From Gyromitra esculenta (taxonomy: Eukaryota; Ascomycota; Pezizomycetes; Pezizales; Discinaceae), in contig JBCAML010000018.1 in NCBI GenBank assembly GCA_038503075.1, positions 1,240,001-1,304,000 on the forward strand: DNA of 64,000 bases. Reading direction: 5' to 3'. The translations under genes were made by a program, and so were the position numbers. This document shows positions 22,686 to 34,744 of the stretch, in pieces (the stretch's first letter is position 1; each line of letters begins with the position of its first letter). Below the pieces are notes generated by a model that was given only the letters and a program-made list of their open reading frames with translations, ran no database searches and had not been told where the DNA came from.

Positions 22686-24608
22686 ATGCCACCCAGGAAG
22701 AAGGCTGCCGCGCAGACGTTGAGCGCGCATATAGATGAGAGCAGTGACGACGACGGTGGTGCCGTGGTAGAAGGTTTGTCTGTCTCCTTCTCGTCTCCAA
22801 AATCCTAGTCGCAAAGAACGGAGAGAAGTGTTCTATCACCAAAACTAATACCGATTTAGCCCTGAAGAACGTTCCTGCCAAACGAGCCTCTCGGGCGAAG
22901 ACATCTACCGTAGCGGAAAAGAAATCCGCTCCTGCTCGTGGAAAGAAACAAATAGCCGTTGAGGAACCAACTGAAGATGAAGTGGACCCAATCGAAGATG
23001 ACGATGACGAGATGGAGGAAGCAGTAGCTATTAATGAACCGGAAGTTGGGACGAAGAAGAGAGGAGGGCGAAAGGTGGCAGCTAAACCAGAACCTCCGAA
23101 AAAGGAATCGTCTAGAAAGAGGAAGGCAGCAGCTGTCGAGGAGGAGGTTGCCGCTCCGGCCCCAGAAAAAAGGAAACGTATGACAAAGAAGGAAAAGGAT
23201 GCTGTTGCAAAAGAGGAAGCAGAGAGGGAGATCGCAGAGACCCAGTTCACATCTTTGGAAGTTGACCCACCAGCTGAACATAACTCTGCCGAAGACGAGG
23301 CACTTGAAATCGCTCCAACTCCTACTCAAGTGCACAAGGCAGGAATAAAGAAAGTTGTTACTGGGAAAGTAGTTCTAACCAATGCTACGAAAGGGAAGGT
23401 GAAGAAGGGGGAGGAATCAGCAACCAAAGAACTCCATGCCGAGGAAGAGGACGATCTTGCAAAACCTACGAAGGCAGCGATTCCAGAAGCTCTAGGAAGG
23501 GGGAGGAGGAGACACGCGCCAAACGGTGACGGAGAAAACGAGGGGGAAGAAGCATATAGAGATCTTGAGAAGGCGTATCAATTGCTTCAAACTAGGTACA
23601 ATAAACTTCAAGAGGCTAAGGAAACTGAGGCCGAACAAACTTTGAAGAAGTTTCAGAAGAATATGAAGGAGAAGGACGAAGGTTTGCAATTTTCTCTCAT
23701 TCTAAATAACTACTTGGATTACTGACAATAGCGTAAATAGAGAGGACAAAAGTTATCGAAGCCTTACAGAACGACTTGAAGGCTCAACAGAAAGCCCAAG
23801 AAGATCTTTCCGTTGAGACCAAGGCTCTTAAAAAGAAACTTTCTATTAAAGAGAATGAAGCTTTGAAACTACAGACAAAGGTTCAAGAACTGAACAAGAG
23901 CCTCCAGGACCAGCAAAACGAGAGTAAAGTGACGTCTGCGAAGCTCGTGCAGGCTCAGAATCAACTTACGCAAGCCCAGAATCAGAGGAGTAGTATACCA
24001 GTTCCTGGGAGCGCTGTCAAACCGGGTTATCGAGGGGCCCCTAGTAATCTAAAAGCCAACGCCAACGGAGCGGCAGATGATGCATGGCTTGCTAAGGCTA
24101 AGGAGGATCTTTATGCTGACCTCTGCGGGCTCATTATCGTCAACGTTAAAAAAGAAGGTGACAGTAACGTCTTCGAATGCGTGCAGACGGGTGTGAACGG
24201 GCGTACGTTATCATTCTCTTAAATACTTTACCCTATCCGGCTAACTCTGGAATAGTGGCCGTCCACTTTAAGCTGTCTGTTCCGAACCGACACGTCAAAG
24301 CGAAAAAGACGTCCGTTATTCAAGAAAATAAAGATTCTGCGGATGTAGAAGAGACCGACGAGAACGAGATTATTTTTATCCCGTTATTTGACGAAACGAG
24401 AGATAAGACTGTTATCGATTTGTTGCCGACATATCTGCAAGATGAAATTTCTTTCCAAAGGGATCACATGACTAAGTTCTATCAGAAAATCAACAGTCTG
24501 TTTATGATGACCATAAATACACAACAGCAGCAACCAGAGTCCTCCGAGGAAGAGGAAAGTTCCGAGGAAGACGATGATGAAGAAGACGAAGAAGAAAGGG
24601 AGAAGTGA
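22686..24608 (+). CDS. PCS1: Monopolin-complex subunit Csm1/Pcs1
   Basis: Exons 22686-22773, 22860-23681, 23741-24202 and 24256-24608 give 574 residues. In yeasts Csm1/Pcs1 acts at kinetochores, clamping microtubule attachment sites or co-orienting sister chromatids in meiosis I. The start MPPRKKAAAQ is followed by a long Lys/Arg- and Asp/Glu-rich disordered region up to about residue 270. Next comes a long coiled coil, from about YRDLEKAYQLLQTRYNKLQ through exon 3 to about residue 390. The C-terminal globular Csm1 domain follows: LYADLCGLIIVNVKK, ECVQTG, then after the last intron LAVHFKLSVP, IIFIPLFDE, IDLLPTYLQDEISF and KFYQKINSL. The acidic Glu/Asp tail is unremarkable. Yeast Csm1 is about 190 residues, so the N-terminal extension is large, as in filamentous fungi. 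Exon joining restores both the coiled coil and the domain. Confidence 0.88.
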
Positions 24609-27600
24609 ACATAGACGGAGTTCGAGATTGGACTGCATGAATGTGTGGTTTAGCGAGGCAGTCTTTTTTTTCTAAAGGAAAAAAATAAAAATGCATGCTG
24701 TATGCATTCCAACGTTAGCTTGTAATATGGGTTTGATTATGCTTTGCGTTTGATATCCGGTTGCTTTGTCATCGTGTATTTTTTTGTATCATAGTTAGAG
24801 TTCTGTTTCCTCCGCTGGTTGGGAAGTACGTGGGCAGATGTTTATCCTGCCACCTGGATCCAGTATGTTTCGTCCCGGCAGTTGGTAGATCTCCACTACT
24901 TGCACCAGAGAGTCGCCTATCAACAGACGCCAGCTTGGTAAATTCCAGGGTCTTTTCTCACCGTCTCAGTTGTCGTTATTATAGGTACAAAAACTAGCTT
25001 GCGCCAGTCCATGAAAATAATTGTCTTCTTAATACCAGCGTGGGGGTGTAACCTAGCGTTTCCTTTTACGTCGTTCGCTTCCAGCTTCTGCACGTTTCGA
25101 TCTCTTCCGTGGTTTCAAGCATCACTCGGATGGCATCCATACCACCTTCCGGAGCATACCTTTGTATAGGGCAATATTAACAATGCAATCAGCGCCAGGG
25201 ACAGTTGCTAGGTCTCAAGGGTATTTGAGTGGGTTGGGTTTGGGGTCATTTGACGCAGGCCTATCCTAATTAGAGCTCTCCAGAGCCGCAACTGCTCAGC
25301 GACGCGAGCATTCACGAAGTTGACAAATGAGTAGAGTCCACCAATTACTTACCTGTGGTCGACTCCTGGTTTGAAGGCGACTCCTGGTTGTCGGACGACA
25401 CGTTCGCCGAAACTGAATCCCTAGTCAAGTTTGAGGATACTTGTGATGGGGTCGTCTACTATACGCCCACTAATAATACCCTAAACTAACTGGTGGGACT
25501 TACCGAAGACCGGTAAAGCGAAGAATCCGATGCCTCTCGACTATCAGAAGTCATCTTCTTCGGTGATGACGAGGTCCCCTGAACCACCGATAGACATCAC
25601 TATACTTCGGTACAACGACGTCGTTGTACCTTGGTCTACGTACCTGTCAGATCCGTAGATTCACACAACTCATCATGACTTTGATATTCGGTATACGGGA
25701 ACAATGTTCCACCAGCTAAAAACGACCGGAGAAAGTGGTTCAGGGGTATGTTAGTTGGGATTGGCCCCTCACAAAATGTTGGGGTACAAAAAAATACTCC
25801 CGAGGTTTACGACATGTAGATATATCATGCGATTAATACTTTGACGTCATTCCACCGTTAGTACCCCAGAGAACGGCAGATTTTGGGCTTACCTCAGGTA
25901 TATGTGAGCCATGTGATAGTACTTGGCAGCAGGTGTCAATGGAAAGGCCTTTTGTTGGCAGGGCTGCGACTGTCGTTATGGGATTAAATCTCTAGGACAC
26001 TGGGGCTAGGTGAAGAATGTGCGGTGTAGAAAATTTGATTTTCATGGTAAGCACATGACCACGTTTTCCCAATTGAGTATCTGAAGCCGGATAAGTCGAC
26101 TGATAACATTCGGGGCAGCCCATCGAGTGATTTTTCATGATACAAACTGTAGCGGTGCGCATCGATATTAAAATGAGGGGAAACAGAAGAAATTTTTATG
26201 AACGGGTTTGATAGAAATGACATGCAGCGGCTGCAGTGTTACCTAGATGAGGCTCAAGGTAAACTCAATTGGGCGTAATTTCAACGAGCGAGAGTTCGTG
26301 AAGTTGCACGACATCCTGCAGGGACAATCGATGTTTTCTTTTGATCAAGAAACAAACCGAAATTTCGCTTGAATTTTTAACCCCCACTTCTCCGTACTCC
26401 TCTGGTCCCCCCACCTTCGGTCAGAATTTGTTTCCAAACTTATGGGACCTCGTAAAACTGTGCTTGTGTGATGTGTTCAAAACACCACGTCCAACATCAC
26501 GACAGACGATATCATTTCAGTCCTTCTCTGGATACATGGACAAATGAAAGATACTCTTCTCAACTCTCCGAGCCCGGGAACAACATCCGTTTTCAGACCG
26601 GTAGGTATCGGCGGAAGCGTGGGGTATTTTGCCCTGCAGGACGAGTCTCGAGGCTACGATGATGTGTGTAAATCATTTACCGCTGATATGCGACTTCGGA
26701 GTTGGCGAACAAACTAGCTTAATGTGGGTCTAGTCCCTAGAAGTGATGGAGGAGGTTGTTCAGGGCAAATCAAAAGCGCATACAACGCAATCTCGTTTCT
26801 AGCCCGGCACTTTTAAATGGTATCAGTTTCGAATCTCGATCGTGAACCCGACATTCTGCGATGCAGTATGCATGATTAACCAGTGCTAATGCGCCGCTAG
26901 AAACGCCTATAGGCAGCGGGAAGAATTCCGAAAGCTCGTATCCCTTGATGAAATTGAACGATAGCGTTATCTTTCCGGATATAACGATACACATACTCCC
27001 CCGATTCTAATCACTGAGGTTGTAAAAAGGCGTTTATATGTGTTTCTCGTCGATTTGGCATTTATTCCACATTTATTAAACACGCATACTGAACTGTATT
27101 TTGATCTTCTTGTAAATCTTCGATTGTGGAACTTGAAAATTCAATCTGTAACTCAAAGGGCTAGGGATGCAAACTAAGATAAGGAAGTCTCGGCTACTGC
27201 CCGGCCCTGGAAGCTTAAGTGCAGCTCTCTAAACGCGGAGTTCCGGTTCAGCTGTACATTTCCAGACTAAATGATCGTATCTCGTGATCCAATGCCAAAT
27301 TTTTGCTTCATAGGGAGGTCAGGCAGCTGAACGATAGTTCCTTCCGACTTTTCATGTTGTGTAATCGGACAGCAGAGCCGATAAGTTCGTCTTCAGTCTA
27401 GACTAGAACTTCAATTGTCGTTTTCCGAAATCTAAGCACTCACGTGGTGCTTTGGGTTCTGTTTCAAACTACTTGGAGAAAAGAGCAATATTTCTCCGGG
27501 GGAGTTTGTTCTTTTTCTCGAAAAATATGAAATCTGTCCCGAAGTACATACTGATTTGCATCTTGCAGGCGCAAGATGTGAAATATGATTTGGACGTGTG

Positions 27601-28572
27601 TACTATACTTATACAGAGCTAATCAAAGCCAGCAACCTCAAGAAACGAAACACTGTATGCCGGAATTCTGGATATCTCGCGGTCAAAAAGAGGTGGAAAT
27701 GTGACCGTTACGGTTACAATTTTTTCCTGGTTGACATTTTCCGGAAGGCGCCGATCAATAGCAGCTTTTTGGTGATTATAATTGGAGTTCTCGCTTGTAC
27801 TCCATCAATGGCGATCCTAGATCGACTCTCGAAACGCACCTGGGTGTCATGGCGCCACGATTGCGTTATTAACTAACCAAATCAGTCCCCCCCGGGCCCT
27901 TGCTGGCGTTTTCAGACGTGTGTTGGGCCGCATCTTGATGGTGGGGTTGCAGCGTAAAATTAGATTTGCTTTGCTCTCGTGCATGCAGACTGTCTTGAGC
28001 TGGAACTGGGACTAGAGTCAGGACCAAATGAACGTTCTCCCGATAGGAAGCAAAAGGTGTTGGCCCCGCAAGGCTGGCGGTGATGATGATGAAGGGGAAG
28101 ACGACGATGATGCTGTTTGGTGTTGCTTCAGGACGTGGGGGGGGGGAGGGGAGGGGCCGGGAGATTGGAATATCGTTTTTGGTTCTAAACGTCTAGACCC
28201 CGTGTACTTTCTGTCCCGTCAGTAGTCAGCCACTTTTGAAACTAACTTTTTTTCTTTTCTATGACGAGAACTTTCGGTATCTAGAGATGCCAGAACAGGC
28301 GTCATCGAGGGCCACAGAAATCAGAGACCGCCCCATCTCTCTCCTGAAGAAGAAGAAGAAGAAGGTCCCTTTAATCGTGGTGGCTGCAGCTCTTTTGCAT
28401 TCACCAAAGGTTCCAAGACTTGGTTTATCTTCGTCCTAAATCTCCTTCCCTATCCCGCTGACAAAGGCATCTCCGAACGTAAACAGGTTCTTGGTGAATG
28501 TTTTTGTATTCTTATTTCCTGTTTTTACTTTTTATTTCTACCTAAGCGCCTAAGGTCACCTAGATAACGACA
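24609..28572. other. Gene-free intergenic DNA
   Basis: About 4 kb without a supported gene. Frames up to 92 codons (for example 27598-27876) show no domain. A perfect 22-bp palindrome lies at 25609-25630. A direct repeat of CGACTCCTGGTT occurs near 25360 and 25379. GAT/GAA-type simple sequence lies at 28080-28110 and 28346-28362, just upstream of the histidinol phosphatase gene. Confidence 0.45.
25609..25630. repeat. Perfect 22-bp palindrome
   Basis: The half-site GGTACAACGAC is followed at once by its exact reverse complement, with no spacer. The symmetry stops at both ends. It lies in an intergenic stretch with no nearby gene. Confidence 0.8.
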
Positions 28573-29710
28573 ATGCCGTTCTCTCATCACAGTCATTCCG
28601 GTCAGTTTTGCCTGCATGCGAGGAATACCTTGGAACAGATGGTACAGGCTGCTATCGCGAAAGGGATGATAGTCTTCTCCTTGACTGAGCACATGCCGCG
28701 GGATTGCAATGAAGATTTGTATCCAGAAGAGGTCGGCTTTGCGCTTTCTTGTATATCATTCTTAGATCTCTCCATTTCAGATCCCTATCTTTGCCGGATA
28801 CCCATTTTGGCATCCCTTAAACGATTACTCAAATTAGAGAGTGGTGTGCTAACCGGTGTATCGGGTCAAACAGGTTGCAGCCCATCAGTATCCGTTCGAG
28901 TTATTCAGAGCTTTCGCCGACTATTATAATACAGCCCTTCTTCTGCGTTCCAAATACCAGCACAAAATACATATACCCATTGGATTCGAAGTTGACTATA
29001 TCCGGGAAGCCTCAATCCCCTTCATTCGATATCTCCAGTCAATCTATAAGTTCGACTTTTTTATCGGCTCGGTTCATCATGTGCAAACGATCCCCATTGA
29101 TTTCAGTCAGGAAATGTACCAGAAGGCTATCGGCGCCGCCGGTGGGACCGAAGAGAGGCTGTTTGAGGCTTATTTCGATGCCCAGTATCAGATGTTGGAG
29201 GCATTAAGACCTGCAGTTGTAGGCCATTTCGATCTAATCAGACTATTCTCTGCCGATCCAACGAGAAACCTGAGAGACTACGGCAATGGAGTATGGGAGA
29301 GAGTCGAAAGGAACGTGGCTTTTATTGTGAGCTATGGCGGGCTTACAGAATTAAATTCGGCAAGCATAAGGAAGGGATGGGATGAGCCTTATCCTAGAAG
29401 AGATGTGTGTGAGGTCAGTATATTTGCTCAAAATGCTTCGGCAATTAAATTCAAATCGTTGACTTCTTTTCTCTAGCTTATCATAGCAAATGGTGGAAGG
29501 TTCACAATGTCAGATGACAGCCATGGTGTCGAAGAAGTGGGGTTGAACTATCACCACGTTCTATCGTATATCAACAAAATTGGCTTGGAGCAGATCCATT
29601 ACTTGGAGAAGCTTCCAGGAGGCGAGATAGGCATCAACATGCTAGACGCTTGCGTAGTGAGGACTCTGAGTCTAGACGAACTGAGGAGCCAAAGATTTTG
29701 GCAGCTTTGA
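28573..29710 (+). CDS. HIS2: Histidinol-phosphatase, PHP family
   Basis: The protein removes phosphate from L-histidinol phosphate, the penultimate part of histidine synthesis, in the cytosol. My preferred exons are 28573-28731, 28874-29413 and 29477-29710, giving 310 residues against 335 for yeast His2. The PHP metal site HHSHSG is at residues 5-10, with LTEHMPR, IPIGFEVDYI, GSVHHVQTIPIDF, VVGHFDLIRLF, IVSYGGLTELNSASIRKG and SDDSHGVEEVG following in family order. The first intron is ambiguous. The preferred donor at 28732 (GTCGGC) is weak; a better-looking donor (GTATAT) lies 19 nt downstream and stays in frame with an acceptor at 28880, which would add four residues. A TGCTAAC branch site near 28845 supports the acceptor region. 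The last intron (29414-29476) is clear. Confidence 0.92.
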
Positions 29711-32700
29711 ATCATTATGCATCGCTAGATTGTGGGTGAGGAGTTTCGGCTAGAAATGGCCCTTTTCTTATTTTTTTGTATCATTTCCCACTTTTAGATC
29801 ATCAGCCTTTGATTCAGCAAAGGCATCGGTTTTTGGATATGGCGTTGTCGATTGTCTCTGTGCTTCTGTATTATCATGATTCATGAAAACAATCCCAGTT
29901 TTTTCTCTCAATATCGGCATACATCCTGTTGTTTTCCTGTTGAGAGTTTTTTTTCAATCTCGTGTTAGTTGGCTTCATTTCTTCTAAATCTCGCAGCAAC
30001 AGAAAGTCGAGTGAATTACACTATGCCTTACGTTCAAGTAAGCAATCTAACATCAAAATCAATCACTTACCTTGGAGTCTCGCAGTTGGTGAAAACCATT
30101 CATCATAACCTTTGGTTTACCTCGATAAACGATTGTTCGCAAACCTGTGTACATCAAGGTAACGAAGATTTAAGACTAACATGTATCCTCCTGTAATTGG
30201 AGAACGGATACAACACCGCGCTCGGACCTCGGATAAACGCTCAAGCTATATTATTGCTTTTTGGATGGAGTGCTTCGACATCATGCACATCGCAGATCAC
30301 CTGTTCCAGATTAGCCATTTGTGTCGCACAACACGCGCAGAAGATCAGCAACAGGCCCCCACCTCAGCCTTATCGGTGCCTCAATCTCACTGAATGTCTA
30401 GATCTTGGGATTAGGGCTTGAAATAAACCTCACCCTTGCAGCTCCAAGACATTGCAAGCCTGGATTTTCAGCGATTATAACGGAGAATACCTGTGGCGAT
30501 TAAAACGTGGGGGTTTCGATTAGTAGAGTATCGTGGTGAGAAAACGGCGATGCGTCAGATCTGACTCCTAAACAATGGTTAGCACCCTGACCATTCGTGA
30601 TCAACGGAAAGAAAGCTACATGTATATGTGCAGCTTCAAGCAGCCCTCTACCCTATACTACCGATAAAATCGAAATAGTTCATCTCAATCTCATCTCCAT
30701 ACCTTGAATATCTATTCCCGGAGTACTTAGGCGGCTAGTCCAATGGAGATCCATCATCCCACTGACAGTAGAACCTAGATGCTTGAATCATTTACGTTAA
30801 ATAGAAGTCATCTCTCGATCATGTTAGCCAACGCAGCTTCCCCGTGGGCCAACGAATCTCTTGATCGAAGGCAATTGTGGGATGACCTCCAGTGTGATTG
30901 AGGCTTGGCTGGTGAAATTGGCTTTGTTGATGGTGGATGGTACCGCTAATCTTTGTGCATCGTGCGAAGCTGCACAAAACGACACCAGTGAGTCAAAATT
31001 TATGGGATGCATCAGATGCGCAGCAATCAATCCTGGAAGACACCGGTGATGGGATGCTAGATCGATTACGTACGGAGAATGAGATCTAGGCTGGGCGGGA
31101 GCAAGGCTACACTTTGATTTATTTTTACCTCCTAAATAATTCCGTGGAAAGCTATATTTGAAACTGCCCCAATCGGTTTGGAAACGTGTCTTAACCTGCA
31201 GCTGCAGCTGTAAAATGTGGTTGTGATGAACCATGTGCGATATCTAGATCTGGATGGCTATTTCTAGTGCTACAGGGTGCCCCCTATCAACTTAAGGCCA
31301 GCTCAATGATGTGTTCTAGATTGACTAAAATAACTGCTGTTAAAAACGGAGTTGGGGACGGTTTTGAGACGGTGTAGGGTCAGGGTTGTTAGCCCTCCAC
31401 TCAGCGAGTGATAGAGTGTGAAGAAGTGTGGCAGTTTAGAATTGGGTACCAGAAGATCATTCCCCTTAGGGCTTTACGGCCAATGCAGTTTGTAAAGTAT
31501 ATATAATAAGATCTAAATCTTTAATCTCAGGACTCAAATAGTTGATAAAACTCGAAAACGACTGGGATTCTAACAACAAATCATTCCAGTTATCCCGTCA
31601 CAGAACTTAGTGTTTGTTAGGGACTTGAGGTTCTGCTTAGCCGGTATACGGCTACAACTCAATCGAACAATAGTCCCGATATCTTGATTTCTGTTAGACC
31701 CCTCTTTTTCATCTTCCGAACCATCTTCCCAGTTCGCCCCTATAACCTACGCGGACGTCTTGGGTTAGCGAAAGGTACTCCTTTATCTATGCATATATGG
31801 AACCCACCGATTTTATACAGCCAACTGATTTATACCTGGGATAAATGTTGGCTCCTTCCTCCAGTACATGTAGCTACAGGGCCAGGGGTTTCTTTGCATT
31901 CTATCGCCACGTCGTGTTACAACGTAGATACTACACCGTTGGCCAAATCATATGCTCATTTACCTGGCATAGATTTGGCGAGTGTGGGACAAAGTGAAAC
32001 TATCTCTCCGCAAATTCGAGTTGCTCTGAATTTTCTAACCCGCCAATAATCCAACGAAGATTTGAATGGGCGTTATTCTCTTCAGACCCCCACACATGTA
32101 AGGTACAACATGTCGAGGTTCGTCCAACCATATCGTAGCATCGCAATACGTATATTTTTCCGCTAGCAGCTAGCTATAACATATATCTCTTTCTAGCGTA
32201 ATATATTATCGTATTACATAGTAAAGTGACGTCAACCTATGTTGTTATTTTCACCGAGAATATATTCCATACACATCACAATGATCTCTCATATTTTACT
32301 CGAGCCCGACTTTGCTGTATATTATAGCGCCACAATTTGGCAACGTGGTTCTTTTACTATGACGTCAAATAAATGCTCCGTTAACAACGCAACAATTGTT
32401 TCAGACACTGTTATACTTGACGATATTGAAAAACGGGATCCATAACAGCATATACTCGAGTTGTGTTCAGTCGTTTCATATTGCGTTGTTTCAGTAAGTG
32501 CTCGCCACGACGGTGAAGGTTGTGCACCAACAAGCCTGGGGGAGCATCCGTAGTACATGGCGTGATCCGACAATATCTCGTGGTTCAGTATCGCTGTATA
32601 ATGAAACAGAGCTTATACGTATTCCACGTCAGGCAAACTACAATCAGTGCTTCTCTCAAGCGTCACTATAATCAAATAGTAATTTCTTCTCGATACCTCC

Positions 32701-33315
32701 TAGCTACAGCGTAATGCTAATTAGTAGCTAAATCTTTTCTCTGACCGATAACATTATACATAATTAAGCTAGGAATGTCCAAATAGCAGTAACTCAAGAA
32801 GGGTGTGGTTTTTTTGTTTTTAGGTCAAGACTTTCTACAACGAGAAAATCAAGGGAGAGACTTCCTAATTTTTTCTAAAGTACTGAGGCATCACAGCGGG
32901 GCTTCTATTTCCCATGGATATCCTATAAACCTCTCCAAATATCTAGAGTTTGTTATAAAGCCCTAGCTTTAGAAGAGGGAGGGCTGGGGTTATCTAAAGC
33001 CCGTACATCGGTGACAAAGTGCGAAAGCACAGAAAATGTCTAGAAGGTTAACCCTAGGCCTAATAACTGTTATAGCTTCGAAGATAAAAAGGCCGAATAT
33101 GACGGAGTGTTAGTAAAGTAAACATATAATTCCAAGACAGAAGGTAGAAATCCGAGTGATATTCGACAACACTTACATAATCTCTCGATATGATTCTCAC
33201 ACTTATATTAGTAACTGCATGTAATGTTGCGGGGTCAGGCTTCTAGAACTTCGGCGCCTTAATACAAGATCGCCAATCGAAAATACTTTAAACTCGACAA
33301 GGACGACTGACAGAA
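29711..33315. other. Gene-free intergenic DNA
   Basis: No gene is supported in about 3.6 kb. The longest frames are 136 codons on minus (30824-31234) and 121 codons on plus (31684-32049). Neither has a recognisable domain, and I treat both as chance. TACATGTA occurs at 30617 and 31865. The DNA is AT-rich after 32050. Confidence 0.45.
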
Positions 33316-34442
33316 TGAATACTGCAACTACTAGCCTCCAAAAGTAATTCCTGCTTTACTCACTATACTTTTCCTAGTGAAAGTACGACTAACTAATCGC
33401 ACTACTAAACTCCAGTCAGCTCGATGGAAAAACTCCACCTTCAAACCCAATCCGCGCATTATCCAGCCTCCTAGCCGCTAGTAGCCTAAATCCCAAATCG
33501 TCTACTGGAAATGAGTCGCCAACATTTCCATTCCAGTTTCAGCATCGAATCCTGACCACCCTCCAATCTATCCTCGAAGCCGCTTGCTACCGCTTTTCCA
33601 AGACCTATTACCCAAAAATCTTGGAGGAAAACAAATGGACATGCCCAGAAGCCGGCGAACTCACAGAATGGACGAGGCAATTGATGGGCCACGTTAAGGC
33701 TAACCCTTCAAAAATCTCCTCCATAATTATTTACCCAAGCAAATTTGCTCCCGTCTTGCGGAGACTCAGAAAACTAAGGAATACAACTGTTCATCGAAAT
33801 CCGCTTACTGGAGAAGATTTGAAAGAGTCTGTCAACCACGCGATGGCTGCCACTGAATTACTGAGGTACAAGGAGGGCACCGAAGAGATAGAAGAAATTT
33901 TAGCCTTTCTTGCTTGCTATTTACGCGTCGCAAAGGAAGAAAGGTCTAAGGCGGAGATCGAACAAAACCTGAATGAGATTTTAAGCAATGTGGAAGAGCT
34001 GGAGGAGGTTGTAGAAAAGTCACAATTGGCAGAGAAAAGAATTAACGAGACACGCGAAAGCATCCTGGAAGCCCAGTTAGATGGGCTGATAGAAAAAAGG
34101 TGGAAACGTAGAATTGAAAAGCCATGGGAAGAGGAGGATAAAGAGGATGATCTGGACGATGACCACCCATATGATGATTATCCAGATCCGTACGGCGAAT
34201 ACGAGTATGAGAATTACTTAGAGGAGGAGGAGGAGGAGGAATACCCAGACCAAGAATTTTGGGTAGAAGAGTACTCAAGCCCAGAAGACGAAGACGAAGA
34301 CGAACAGCCAGAGTATCCAGATTTTGAAATGTTTGATGGGGAAGAGGAAGATCAGGAAAACGAAGAGCTGTTTGAAATGGATAGTGCAGAAAGTGCAACG
34401 TCTCATAAGATTTGCTCAGTATGTGGGAATATAGTAACATGA
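33316..34442 (+). CDS. Hypothetical acidic protein with coiled coil and C-terminal CxxC
   Basis: I do not recognise this family. Exon 1 is 33316-33344 (ATG plus nine further codons in part); after an intron at 33345-33415 with CTAAC before its AG, exon 2 runs 33416-34442. The protein has 351 residues. The frame is open well upstream of the first long in-frame start, and only this join gives a Met. Residues 60-160 look globular and helical (HRILTTLQSILEAACYRFSK, then a conserved-looking LRRLRKLRNTTVHRNPLTGE). Residues 190-250 are a charged coiled coil. Residues 255-340 are dominated by Asp/Glu/Tyr/Pro. The extreme C-terminus is CSVCGNIVT, one CxxC knuckle. It converges on the queuine tRNA-ribosyltransferase gene, 302 bp away. 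HRNP plus tyrosine-rich acid repeats suggest no function I can name. Confidence 0.75.
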
Positions 34443-34744
34443 TAGTCAGACAGTTTGGAGAGGGTTAAAAATAGTTGTTTTCGTCAATCTCTTGATTCAT
34501 TTTACTACTCTCTATTATTATGTAGTAGCTATCTTATTCCCTGGAGATTTGATAAAGAGTTATATATTCAGATATCATTCTCGATTATACCCAAAAAGTA
34601 GGGTGCAAAAACAACGGGCGGTTTTGTGGTAAATACTTGAGGTAATATTTTTAAAATAGGGAGGGTAAAAGCTGAAACTTGGTATACCAAGATACTAAAC
34701 ACTACTAGCTCAATCACTCTAGGTTTTTTCCTATATACTTAAAA
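34443..34744. other. Convergent 3' spacer
   Basis: A 302-bp AT-rich gap between the stop codons of two convergent genes, presumably holding both polyadenylation regions. Nothing else is seen. Confidence 0.6.

Noticed and set aside
30824..32049. Frames of 136 codons (minus) and 121 codons (plus)
   Set aside because: No recognisable domain, no neighbouring splice-linked exons, and lengths within chance expectation for the region.
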